Below, one piece after another: positions 9,161 to 21,648 of a stretch of 64,000 nt of DNA (its first letter is position 1; every line of letters begins with the position of its first letter). Source of the stretch: Henricia sp. BOLD:AAB3569 (lineage: Eukaryota; Echinodermata; Asteroidea; Spinulosida; Echinasteridae); the NCBI GenBank assembly GCA_037783545.1, contig JBBELK010000824.1, positions 1 through 64,000 on the forward strand, given 5' to 3'. A program made the position numbers and the translations under genes. The notes under the pieces were generated by a model. The model was not told the origin of the DNA. It ran no database searches and saw only the letters and a list, made by a program, of their open reading frames with translations.

Positions 9161-10979
9161 TTAGAAAAAACTGGGTTGAGGCTTCCTGACTGCTCTCGCG
9201 CAAACCGTGGCTGTCTGTACACAACTCTTTTGGGGTACTCCTGAGTTGTGCGCATGCTCAGTCATTCGGACTGTCGTTGACGCACCGCAGTTTGGCTCGG
9301 CAATTTGGTCAAAGTGTGGTCCAAACGTCGGCAAATTTGGAGGTCGAAAAATGTTCCGACGAACTTCAAATTTTGCATGCCCTAAACTCTCTATATTGCG
9401 CACTTGTCATAAAAAATTGACAGACTTTCGCCGGGAAATGGCAGAGAAATTTCAAAGTTTAGAAAAAACTGGGTTGAGGCTTCCTGACTGCTCTCACGCA
9501 AACCGTGGCTGTCTGTACACACCTCTTTGGGGTACTCCTGAGTTGTGCGCATGCTCAGTCATTCGGACTGTCGTTAACGCACCGCAGTTTGGCTCGGCAA
9601 TTTGGTCAAAGTGTGGTCCAAACGTCGGCAAATTTGGAGGTCGAAAAATGTTCCGACGAACTTCAAATTTTGCATGCCCTAAACTCTCTATATTGCGCAC
9701 TTGTCATAAAAAATTGACAGACTTTCGCCTGGAAATGGCAGAGAAATTTCAAAGTTTAGAAAAAACTGGGTTGAGGCTTCCTGACTGCTCTCACGCAAAC
9801 CTTGGCTGTCTGTACACACCTCTTTGGGGTACTCCTGAGTTGTGCGCATGCTCAGTCATTCGGACTGTCGTTAACGCACCGCAGTTTGGCTCGGCAATTT
9901 GGTCAAAGTGTGGTCCAAACGTCGGCAAATTTGGAGGTCGAAAAATGTTCCGACGAACTTCAAATTTTGCTTGCCCTAAACTCTCTATATTGCGCACTTG
10001 TCATAAAAAATTGACAGACTTTCGCCGGGAAATGGCAGAGAAATTTCAAAGTTTAGAAAAAACTGGGTTGAGGCTTCCTGACTGCTCTCGCGCAAACCGT
10101 GGCTGTCTGTACACACCTCTTTGGGGTACTCCTGAGTTGTGCGCATGCTCAGTCATTCGGACTGTCGTTGACGCACCGCAGTTTGGCTCGGCAATTTGGT
10201 CAAAGTGTGGTCCAAACGTCGGCAAATTTGGAGGTCGAAAAATGTTCCGACGAACTTCAAATTTTGCATGCCCTAAACTCTCTATATTGCGCACTTGTCA
10301 TAAAAAATTGACAGACTTTCGCCGGGAAATGGCAGAGAAATTTCAAAGTTTAGAAAAAACTGGGTTGAGGCTTCCTGACTGCTCTCACGCAAACCGTGGC
10401 TGTCTGTACACACCTCTTTGGGGTACTCCTGAGTTGTGCGCATGCTCAGTCATTCGGACTGTCGTTAACGCACCGCAGTTTGGCTCGGCAATTTGGTCAA
10501 AGTGTGGTCCAAACGTCGGCAAATTTGGAGGTCGAAAAATGTTCCGACGAACTTCAAATTTTGCATGCCCTAAACTCTCTATATTGCGCACTTGTCATAA
10601 AAAATTGACAGACTTTCGCCGGGAAATGGCAGAGAAATTTCAAAGTTTAGACAAAAACTGGGTTGAGGCTTCCTGACTGCTCTCGCGCAAACCGTGGCTG
10701 TCTGTACACACCTCTTTGGGGTACTCCTGAGTTGTGCGCATGCTCAGTCATTCGGACTGTCGTTGACGCACCGCAGTTTGGCTCGGCAATTTGGTCAAAG
10801 TGTGGTCCAAACGTCGGCAAATTTGGAGGTCGAAAAATGTTCCGACGAACTTCAAATTTTGCATGCCCTAAACTCTCTATATTGCGCACTTGTCATAAAA
10901 AATTGACAGACTTTCGCCGGGAAATGGCAGAGAAATTTCAAAGTTTAGAAAAAACTGGGTTGAGGCTTCCTGACTGCTC
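9161..10979. repeat. Six-monomer block duplicated at 13621-15439
   Basis: Offset 4460 bp (15 monomers plus 5 bp). The diagnostic marker is ACAACTCTTTTGGGG at 9221 and 13681, otherwise ACACCTCTTTGGGG everywhere. It is followed in both copies by the same order: GTTGACG monomer, plain CTCACGC monomer, CGCCTGG/CCTTGG/GCTTGCC monomer, GTTGACG monomer, plain monomer and GACAAAAACTGGG. I saw one difference, AAAAAAGTTCC at about 14401 in the right copy. Confidence 0.88.
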
Positions 10980-11257
10980 TCGCGCAAACCGTGGCTGTCT
11001 GTACACACCTCTTTGGGGTACTCCTGAGTTGTGCGCATGCTCAGTCATTCGGACTGTCGTTGACGCACCGCAGTTTGGCTCGGCAATTTGGTCAAAGTGT
11101 GGTCCAAACGTCGGCAAATTTGGAGGTCGAAAAATGTTCCGACGAACTTCAAATTTTGCATGCCCTAAACTCTCTATATTGCGCACTTGTCATAAAAAAT
11201 TGACAGACTTTCGCCGGGAAATGGCAGAGAAATTTCAAAGTTTAGACAAAAACTGGG

Positions 11258-12460
11258 TTGAGGCTTCCTGACTGCTCTCGCGCAAACCGTGGCTGTCTGT
11301 ACACACCTCTTTGGGGTACTCCTGAGTTGTGCGCATGCTCAGTCATTCGGACTGTCGTTGACGCACCGCAGTTTGGCTCGGCAATTTGGTCAAAGTGTGG
11401 TCCAAACGTCGGCAAATTTGGAGGTCGAAAAATGTTCCGACGAACTTCAAATTTTGCATGCCCTAAACTCTCTATATTGCGCACTTGTCATAAAAAATTG
11501 ACAGACTTTCGCCGGGAAATGGCAGAGAAATTTCAAAGTTTAGAAAAAACTGGGTTGAGGCTTCCTGACTGCTCTCACGCAAACCGTGGCTGTCTGTACA
11601 CACCTCTTTGGGGTACTCCTGAGTTGTGCGCATGCTCAGTCATTCGGACTGTCGTTAACGCACCGCAGTTTGGCTCGGCAATTTGGTCAAAGTGTGGTCC
11701 AAACGTCGGCAAATTTGGAGGTCGAAAAATGTTCCGACGAACTTCAAATTTTGCTTGCCCTAAACTCTCTATATTGCGCACTTGTCATAAAAAATTGACA
11801 GACTTTCGCCGGAAAATGGCAGAGAAATTTCAAAGTTTAGAAAAAACTGGGTTGAGGCTTCCTGACTGCTCTCGCGCAAACCGTGGCTGTCTGTACACAC
11901 CTCTTTGGGGTACTCCTGAGTTGTGCGCATGCTCAGTCATTCGGACTGTCGTTGACGCACCGCAGTTTGGCTCGGCAATTTGGTCAAAGTGTGGTCCAAA
12001 CGTCGGCAAATTTGGAGGTCGAAAAATGTTCCGACGAACTTCAAATTTTGCATGCCCTAAACTCTCTATATTGCGCACTTGTCATAAAAAATTGACAGAC
12101 TTTCGCCGGGAAATGGCAGAGAAATTTCAAAGTTTAGAAAAAACTGGGTTGAGGCTTCCTGACTGCTCTCACGCAAACCGTGGCTGTCTGTACACACCTC
12201 TTTGGGGTACTCCTGAGTTGTGCGCATGCTCAGTCATTCGGACTGTCGTTAACGCACCGCAGTTTGGCTCGGCAATTTGGTCAAAGTGTGGTCCAAACGT
12301 CGGCAAATTTGGAGGTCGAAAAATGTTCCGACGAACTTCAAATTTTGCATGCCCTAAACTCTCTATATTGCGCACTTGTCATAAAAAATTGACAGACTTT
12401 CGCCGGGAAATGGCAGAGAAATTTCAAAGTTTAGACAAAAACTGGGTTGAGGCTTCCTGA
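11258..12460. repeat. Four-monomer block duplicated at 15123-16325
   Basis: Offset 3865 bp (13 monomers plus 4 bp). Both copies read: GTTGACG monomer, CTCACGC monomer with GCTTGCC, GTTGACG monomer, plain CTCACGC monomer, then GACAAAAACTGGG. The left copy has GCCGGAAAATGG near 11809; the right has the usual GCCGGGAAATGG. Confidence 0.82.
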
Positions 12461-13620
12461 CTGCTCTCGCGCAAACCGTGGCTGTCTGTACACACCTCTT
12501 TGGGGTACTCCTGAGTTGTGCGCATGCTCAGTCATTCGGACTGTCGTTAACGCACCGCAGTTTGGCTCGGCAATTTGGTCAAAGTGTGGTCCAAACGTCG
12601 GCAAATTTGGAGGTCGAAAAATGTTCCGACGAACTTCAAATTTTGCTTGCCCTAAACTCTCTATATTGCGCACTTGTCATAAAAAATTGACAGACTTTCG
12701 CCGGGAAATGGCAGAGAAATTTCAAAGTTTAGAAAAAACTGGGTTGAGGCTTCCTGACTGCTCTCGCGCAAACCGTGGCTGTCTGTACACACCTCTTTGG
12801 GGTACTCCTGAGTTGTGCGCATGCTCAGTCATTCGGACTGTCGTTGACGCACCGCAGTTTGGCTCGGCAATTTGGTCAAAGTGTGGTCCAAACGTCGGCA
12901 AATTTGGAGGTCGAAAAATGTTCCGACGAACTTCAAATTTTGCATGCCCTAAACTCTCTATATTGCGCACTTGTCATAAAAAATTGACAGACTTTCGCCG
13001 GGAAATGGCAGAGAAATTTCAAAGTTTAGAAAAAACTGGGTTGAGGCTTCCTGACTGCTCTCACGCAAACCGTGGCTGTCTGTACACACCTCTTTGGGGT
13101 ACTCCTGAGTTGTGCGCATGCTCAGTCATTCGGACTGTCGTTAACGCACCGCAGTTTGGCTCGGCAATTTGGTCAAAGTGTGGTCCAAACGTCGGCAAAT
13201 TTGGAGGTCGAAAAATGTTCCGACGAACTTCAAATTTTGCATGCCCTAAACTCTCTATATTGCGCACTTGTCATAAAAAATTGACAGACTTTCGCCGGGA
13301 AATGGCAGAGAAATTTCAAAGTTTAGACAAAAACTGGGTTGAGGCTTCCTGACTGCTCTCGCGCAAACCGTGGCTGTCTGTACACACCTCTTTGGGGTAC
13401 TCCTGAGTTGTGCGCATGCTCAGTCATTCGGACTGTCGTTAACGCACCGCAGTTTGGCTCGGCAATTTGGTCAAAGTGTGGTCCAAACGTCGGCAAATTT
13501 GGAGGTCGAAAAATGTTCCGACGAACTTCAAATGTTGCATGCCCTAAACTCTCTATATTGCGCACTTGTCATAAAAAATTGACAGACTTTCGCCGGGAAA
13601 TGGCAGAGAAATTTCAAAGT

Positions 13621-15439
13621 TTAGAAAAAACTGGGTTGAGGCTTCCTGACTGCTCTCGCGCAAACCGTGGCTGTCTGTACACAACTCTTTTGGGGTACTC
13701 CTGAGTTGTGCGCATGCTCAGTCATTCGGACTGTCGTTGACGCACCGCAGTTTGGCTCGGCAATTTGGTCAAAGTGTGGTCCAAACGTCGGCAAATTTGG
13801 AGGTCGAAAAATGTTCCGACGAACTTCAAATTTTGCATGCCCTAAACTCTCTATATTGCGCACTTGTCATAAAAAATTGACAGACTTTCGCCGGGAAATG
13901 GCAGAGAAATTTCAAAGTTTAGAAAAAACTGGGTTGAGGCTTCCTGACTGCTCTCACGCAAACCGTGGCTGTCTGTACACACCTCTTTGGGGTACTCCTG
14001 AGTTGTGCGCATGCTCAGTCATTCGGACTGTCGTTAACGCACCGCAGTTTGGCTCGGCAATTTGGTCAAAGTGTGGTCCAAACGTCGGCAAATTTGGAGG
14101 TCGAAAAATGTTCCGACGAACTTCAAATTTTGCATGCCCTAAACTCTCTATATTGCGCACTTGTCATAAAAAATTGACAGACTTTCGCCTGGAAATGGCA
14201 GAGAAATTTCAAAGTTTAGAAAAAACTGGGTTGAGGCTTCCTGACTGCTCTCACGCAAACCTTGGCTGTCTGTACACACCTCTTTGGGGTACTCCTGAGT
14301 TGTGCGCATGCTCAGTCATTCGGACTGTCGTTAACGCACCGCAGTTTGGCTCGGCAATTTGGTCAAAGTGTGGTCCAAACGTCGGCAAATTTGGAGGTCG
14401 AAAAAAGTTCCGACGAACTTCAAATTTTGCTTGCCCTAAACTCTCTATATTGCGCACTTGTCATAAAAAATTGACAGACTTTCGCCGGGAAATGGCAGAG
14501 AAATTTCAAAGTTTAGAAAAAACTGGGTTGAGGCTTCCTGACTGCTCTCGCGCAAACCGTGGCTGTCTGTACACACCTCTTTGGGGTACTCCTGAGTTGT
14601 GCGCATGCTCAGTCATTCGGACTGTCGTTGACGCACCGCAGTTTGGCTCGGCAATTTGGTCAAAGTGTGGTCCAAACGTCGGCAAATTTGGAGGTCGAAA
14701 AATGTTCCGACGAACTTCAAATTTTGCATGCCCTAAACTCTCTATATTGCGCACTTGTCATAAAAAATTGACAGACTTTCGCCGGGAAATGGCAGAGAAA
14801 TTTCAAAGTTTAGAAAAAACTGGGTTGAGGCTTCCTGACTGCTCTCACGCAAACCGTGGCTGTCTGTACACACCTCTTTGGGGTACTCCTGAGTTGTGCG
14901 CATGCTCAGTCATTCGGACTGTCGTTAACGCACCGCAGTTTGGCTCGGCAATTTGGTCAAAGTGTGGTCCAAACGTCGGCAAATTTGGAGGTCGAAAAAT
15001 GTTCCGACGAACTTCAAATTTTGCATGCCCTAAACTCTCTATATTGCGCACTTGTCATAAAAAATTGACAGACTTTCGCCGGGAAATGGCAGAGAAATTT
15101 CAAAGTTTAGACAAAAACTGGGTTGAGGCTTCCTGACTGCTCTCGCGCAAACCGTGGCTGTCTGTACACACCTCTTTGGGGTACTCCTGAGTTGTGCGCA
15201 TGCTCAGTCATTCGGACTGTCGTTGACGCACCGCAGTTTGGCTCGGCAATTTGGTCAAAGTGTGGTCCAAACGTCGGCAAATTTGGAGGTCGAAAAATGT
15301 TCCGACGAACTTCAAATTTTGCATGCCCTAAACTCTCTATATTGCGCACTTGTCATAAAAAATTGACAGACTTTCGCCGGGAAATGGCAGAGAAATTTCA
15401 AAGTTTAGAAAAAACTGGGTTGAGGCTTCCTGACTGCTC
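13621..15439. repeat. Second copy of the 9161-10979 block
   Basis: Near-identical to the left copy except AAAAAAGTTCC for AAAAATGTTCC near 14401-14410. It ends where the left copy switches to a CTCGCGC monomer (about 10980) and this one to CTCACGC (about 15440). Confidence 0.87.
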
Positions 15440-16325
15440 TCACGCAAACCGTGGCTGTCTGTACACACCTCTTTGGGGTACTCCTGAGTTGTGCGCATGC
15501 TCAGTCATTCGGACTGTCGTTAACGCACCGCAGTTTGGCTCGGCAATTTGGTCAAAGTGTGGTCCAAACGTCGGCAAATTTGGAGGTCGAAAAATGTTCC
15601 GACGAACTTCAAATTTTGCTTGCCCTAAACTCTCTATATTGCGCACTTGTCATAAAAAATTGACAGACTTTCGCCGGGAAATGGCAGAGAAATTTCAAAG
15701 TTTAGAAAAAACTGGGTTGAGGCTTCCTGACTGCTCTCGCGCAAACCGTGGCTGTCTGTACACACCTCTTTGGGGTACTCCTGAGTTGTGCGCATGCTCA
15801 GTCATTCGGACTGTCGTTGACGCACCGCAGTTTGGCTCGGCAATTTGGTCAAAGTGTGGTCCAAACGTCGGCAAATTTGGAGGTCGAAAAATGTTCCGAC
15901 GAACTTCAAATTTTGCATGCCCTAAACTCTCTATATTGCGCACTTGTCATAAAAAATTGACAGACTTTCGCCGGGAAATGGCAGAGAAATTTCAAAGTTT
16001 AGAAAAAACTGGGTTGAGGCTTCCTGACTGCTCTCACGCAAACCGTGGCTGTCTGTACACACCTCTTTGGGGTACTCCTGAGTTGTGCGCATGCTCAGTC
16101 ATTCGGACTGTCGTTAACGCACCGCAGTTTGGCTCGGCAATTTGGTCAAAGTGTGGTCCAAACGTCGGCAAATTTGGAGGTCGAAAAATGTTCCGACGAA
16201 CTTCAAATTTTGCATGCCCTAAACTCTCTATATTGCGCACTTGTCATAAAAAATTGACAGACTTTCGCCGGGAAATGGCAGAGAAATTTCAAAGTTTAGA
16301 CAAAAACTGGGTTGAGGCTTCCTGA
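15123..16325. repeat. Second copy of the 11258-12460 block
   Basis: Same four-monomer order as the left copy. Its first part overlaps the end of the 13621-15439 block, so the region is a mosaic of overlapping duplications with different offsets (4460 and 3865 bp). Confidence 0.8.
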
Positions 16326-16433
16326 CTGCTCTCGCGCAAACCGTGGCTGTCTGTACACACCTCTTTGGGGTACTCCTGAGTTGTGCGCATGCTCAGTCAT
16401 TCGGACTGTCGTTAACGCACCGCAGTTTGGCTC

Positions 16434-17499
16434 GGCAATTTGGTCAAAGTGTGGTCCAAACGTCGGCAAATTTGGAGGTCGAAAAATGTTCCGACGAACT
16501 TCAAATTTTGCATGCCCTAAACTCTCTATATTGCGCACTTGTCATAAAAAATTGACAGACTTTCGCCGGGAAATGGCAGAGAAATTTCAAAGTTTAGACA
16601 AAAACTGGGTTGAGGCTTCCTGACTGCTCTCGCGCAAACCGTGGCTGTCTGTACACACCTCTTTGGGGTACTCCTGAGTTGTGCGCATGCTCAGTCATTC
16701 GGACTGTCGTTAACGCACCGCAGTTTGGCTCGGCAATTTGGTCAAAGTGTGGTCCAAACGTCGGCAAATTTGGAGGTCGAAAAATGTTCCGACGAACTTC
16801 AAATGTTGCATGCCCTAAACTCTCTATATTGCGCACTTGTCATAAAAAATTGACAGACTTTCGCCGGGAAATGGCAGAGAAATTTCAAAGTTTAGAAAAA
16901 ACTGGGTTGAGGCTTGCTGACTGCTCTCGCGCAAACCGTGGCTGTCTGTACACACCTCTTTGGGTTACTCCTGAGTTGTGCGCATGCTCAGTCATTCGGA
17001 CTGTCGTTAACGCACCGCAGTTTGGCTCGGCAATTTGGTCAAAGTGTGGTCCAAACGTCGGCAAATTTGGAGGTCGAAAAATGTTCCGACGAACTTCAAA
17101 TTTTGCATGCCCTAAACTCTCTATATTGCGCACTTGTCATAAAAAAATTGACAGACTTTCGCCGGGAAATGGCAGAGAAATTTCAAAGTTTAGAAAAAAC
17201 TGGGTTGAGGCTTCCTGACTGCTCTCACGCAAACCGTGGCTGTCTGTACACACCTCTTTGGGGTACTCCTGGGTTGTGCGCATGCTCAGTCATTCGGACT
17301 GTCGTTAACGCACCGCAGTTTGGCTCGGCAATTTGGTCAAAGTGTGGTCCAAACGTCGCCAAATTAGGAGGTCGAAAAATGTTCCGACGAACTTCAAATT
17401 TTGCATGCCCTAAACTCTCTATATTGCGCACTTGTCATAAAAAATTGACAGACTTTCGCCGGGAAATGGCAGAGAAATTTCAAAGTTTAGAAAAAACTG
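16434..17499. repeat. Copy of the block at 1-1066
   Basis: Reproduces the marker order of the first 1.07 kb of the window. It differs by a private patch, CGTCGCCAAATTAGG near 17356-17368. This links the two sides of the island, so some exchange or amplification between them post-dates the divergence of these monomers. Confidence 0.85.
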
Positions 17500-18972
17500 G
17501 GTTGAGGCTTCCTGACTGCTCTCACGCAAACCGTGGCTGTCTGTACACACCTCTTTGGGGTACTCCTGAGTTGTGCGCATGCTCAGTCATTCGGACTGTC
17601 GTTAACGCACCGCAGTTTGGCTCGGCAATTTGGTCAAAGTGTGGTCCAAACGTCGGCAAATTTGGAGGTCGAAAAATGTTCCGACGAACTTCAAATTTTG
17701 CATGCCCTAAACTCTCTATATTGCGCACTTGTCATAAAAAATTGACAGACTTTCGCCGGGAAATGGCAGAGAAATTTCAAAGTTTAGACAAAAACTGGGT
17801 TGAGGCTTCCTGACTGCTCTCGCGCAAACCGTGGCTGTCTGTACACACCTCTTTGGGGTACTCCTGAGTTGTGCGCATGCTCAGTCATTCGGACTGTCGT
17901 TAACGCACCGCAGTTTGGCTCGGCAATTTGGTCAAAGTGTGGTCCAAACGTCGGCAAATTTGGAGGTCGAAAAATGTTCCGACGAACTTCAAATTTTGCA
18001 TGCCCTAAACTCTCTATATTGCGCACTTGTCATAAAAAATTGACAGACTTTCGCCGGGAAATGGCAGAGAAATTTCAAAGTTTAGAAAAAACTGGGTTGA
18101 GGCTTCCTGACTGCTCTCGCGCAAACCGTGGCTGTCTGTACACACCTCTTTGGGGTACTCCTGAGTTGTGCGCATGCTCAGTCATTCGGACTGTCGTTAA
18201 CGCACCGCAGTTTGGCTCGGCAATTTGGTCAAAGTGTGGTCCAAACGTCGGCAAATTTGGAGGTCGAAAAATGTTCCGACGAACTTCAAATTTTGCATGC
18301 CCTAAACTCTCTATATTGCGCACTTGTCATAAAAAATTGACAGACTTTCGCCTGGAAATGGCAGAGAAATTTCAAAGTTTAGAAAAAACTGGGTTGAGGC
18401 TTCCTGACTGCTCTCACGCAAACCTTGGCTGTCTGTACACACCTCTTTGGGGTACTCCTGAGTTGTGCGCATGCTCAGTCATTCGGACTGTCGTTGACGC
18501 ACCGCAGTTTGGCTCGGCAATTTGGTCAAAGTGTGGTCCAAACGTCGGCAAATTTGGAGGTCGAAAAATGTTCCGACGAACTTCAAATTTTGCATGCCCT
18601 AAACTCTCTATATTGCGCACTTGTCATAAAAAATTGACAGACTTTCGCCGGGAAATGGCAGAGAAATTTCAAAGTTTAGAAAAAACTGGGTTGAGGCTTC
18701 CTGACTGCTCTCACGCAAACCGTGGCTGTCTGTACACACCTCTTTGGGGTACTCCTGAGTTGTGCGCATGCTCAGTCATTCGGACTGTCGTTAACGCACC
18801 GCAGTTTGGCTCGGCAATTTGGTCAAAGTGTGGTCCAAACGTCGGCAAATTTGGAGGTCGAAAAATGTTCCGACGAACTTCAAATTTTGCATGCCCTAAA
18901 CTCTCTATATTGCGCACTTGTCATAAAAAATTGACAGACTTTCGCCGGGAAATGGCAGAGAAATTTCAAAGT
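17500..18972. repeat. Five mixed-class monomers between larger blocks
   Basis: Ordinary satellite with CTCACGC and CTCGCGC classes mixed. One CGCCTGG/CCTTGG monomer near 18350-18430 is joined directly to GTTGACG (about 18494) without the usual intervening GCTTGCC monomer, which suggests loss of one unit by unequal exchange. It holds nothing else. Confidence 0.75.
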
Positions 18973-21648
18973 TTAGACAAAAACTGGGTTGAGGCTTCCT
19001 GACTGCTCTCGCGCAAACCGTGGCTGTCTGTACACACCTCTTTGGGGTACTCCTGAGTTGTGCGCATGCTCAGTCATTCGGACTGTCGTTAACGCACCGC
19101 AGTTTGGCTCGGCAATTTGGTCAAAGTGTGGTCCAAACGTCGGCAAATTTGGAGGTCGAAAAATGTTCCGACGAACTTCAAATTTTGCATGCCCTAAACT
19201 CTCTATATTGCGCACTTGTCATAACAAATTGACAGACTTTCGCCGGGAAATGGCAGAGAAATTTCAAAGTTTAGAAAAAACTGGGTTGAGGCTTCCTGAC
19301 TGCTCTCGCGCAAACCGTGGCTGTCTGTACACACCTCTTTGGGTTACTCCTGAGTTGTGCGCATGCTCAGTCATTCGGACTGTCGTTAACGCACCGCAGT
19401 TTGGCTCGGCAATTTGGTCAAAGTGTGGTCCAAACGTCGGCAAATTTGGAGGTCGAAAAATGTTCCGACGAACTTCAAATTTTGCATGCCCTAAACTCTC
19501 TATATTGCGCACTTGTCATAAAAAATTGACAGACTTTCGCCTGGAAATGGCAGAGAAATTTCAAAGTTTAGAAAAAACTGGGTTGAGGCTTCCTGACTGC
19601 TCTCACGCAAACCTTGGCTGTCTGTACACACCTCTTTGGGGTACTCCTGAGTTGTGCGCATGCTCAGTCATTCGGACTGTCGTTAACGCACCGCAGTTTG
19701 GCTCGGCAATTTGGTCAAAGTGTGGTCCAAACGTCGGCAAATTTGGAGGTCGAAAAATGTTCCGACGAACTTCAAATTTTGCTTGCCCTAAACTCTCTAT
19801 ATTGCGCACTTGTCATAAAAAATTGACAGACTTTCGCCGGGAAATGGCAGAGAAATTTCAAAGTTTAGAAAAAACTGGGTTGAGGCTTCCTGACTGCTCT
19901 CGCGCAAACCGTGGCTGTCTGTACACACCTCTTTGGGGTACTCCTGAGTTGTGCGCATGCTCAGTCATTCGGACTGTCGTTGACGCACCGCAGTTTGGCT
20001 CGGCAATTTGGTCAAAGTGTGGTCCAAACGTCGGCAAATTTGGAGGTCGAAAAATGTTCCGACGAACTTCAAATTTTGCATGCCCTAAACTCTCTATATT
20101 GCGCACTTGTCATAAAAAATTGACAGACTTTCGCCGGGAAATGGCAGAGAAATTTCAAAGTTTAGAAAAAACTGGGTTGAGGCTTCTTGACTGCTCTCAC
20201 GCAAACCGTGGCTGTCTGTACACACCTCTTTGGGGTACTCCTGAGTTGTGCGCATGCTCAGTCATTCGGACTGTCGTTAACGCACCGCAGTTTGGCTCGG
20301 CAATTTGGTCAAAGTGTGGTCCAAACGTCGGCAAATTTGGAGGTCGAAAAATGTTCCGACGAACTTCAAATTTTGCATGCCCTAAACTCTCTATATTGCG
20401 CACTTGTCATAAAAAATTGACAGACTTTCGCCGGGAAATGGCAGAGAAATTTCAAAGTTTAGACAAAAACTGGGTTGAGACTTCCTGACTGCTCTCGCGC
20501 AAACCGTGGCTGTCTGTACACACCTCTTTGGGGTACTCCTGAGTTGTGCGCATGCTCAGTCATTCGGACTGTCGTTAACGCACCGCAGTTTGGCTCGGCA
20601 ATTTGGTCAAAGTGTGGTCCAAACGTCGGCAAATTTGGAGGTCGAAAAATGTTCCGACGAACTTCAAATTTTGCATGCCCTAAACTCTCTATATTGCGCA
20701 CTTGTCATAAAAAATTGACAGACTTTCGCCGGGAAATGGCAGAGAAATTTCAAAGTTTAGAAAAAACTGGGTTGAGGCTTCCTGACTGCTCTCGCGCAAA
20801 CCGTGGCTGTCTGTACACACCTCTTTGGGTTACTCCTGAGTTGTGCGCATGCTCAGTCATTCGGACTGTCGTTAACGCACCGCAGTTTGGCTCGGCAATT
20901 TGGTCAAAGTGTGGTCCAAACGTCGGCAAATTTGGAGGTCGAAAAATGTTCCGACGAACTTCAAATTTTGCATGCCCTAAACTCTCTATATTGCGCACTT
21001 GTCATAAAAAAATTGACAGACTTTCGCCGGGAAATGGCAGAGAAATTTCAAAGTTTAGAAAAAACTGGGTTGAGGCTTCCTGACTGCTCTCACGCAAACC
21101 GTGGCTGTCTGTACACACCTCTTTGGGGTACTCCTGAGTTGTGCGCATGCTCAGTCATTCGGACTGTCGTTAACGCACCGCAGTTTGGCTCGGCAATTTG
21201 GTCAAAGTGTGGTCCAAACGTCGGCAAATTTGGAGGTCGAAAAATGTTCCGACGAACTTCAAATTTTGCATGCCCTAAACTCTCTATATTGCGCACTTGT
21301 CATAAAAAATTGACAGACCTTCGCCGGGAAATGGCAGAGAAATTTCAAAGTTTAGAAAAAACTGGGTTGAGGCTTCCTGACTGCTCTCACGCAAACCGTG
21401 GCTGTCTGTACACACCTCTTTGGGGTACTCCTGAGTTGTGCGCATGCTCAGTCATTCGGACTGTCGTTAACGCACCGCAGTTTGGCTCGGCAATTTGGTC
21501 AAAGTGTGGTCCAAACGTCGGCAAATTTGGAGGTCGAAAAATGTTCCGACGAACTTCAAATTTTGCATGCCCTAAACTCTCTATATTGCGCACTTGTCAT
21601 AAAAAATTGACAGACTTTCGCCGGGAAATGGCAGAGAAATTTCAAAGT
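18973..21648. repeat. Nine-monomer higher-order repeat, copy 1
   Basis: Followed directly by a second copy at an offset of 2676 bp (9 monomers plus 3 bp). Shared rare markers include TCATAACAAATTG, GGGTTACTCC (twice), CGCCTGG/CCTTGG/GCTTGCC, GTTGACG, GGCTTCTTGACTG (about 20182 and 22858), an extra A before TTGACAG and GACAGACCTTCG (about 21312 and 23988). A private change here is GTTGAGACTTCC near 20474. Confidence 0.92.
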
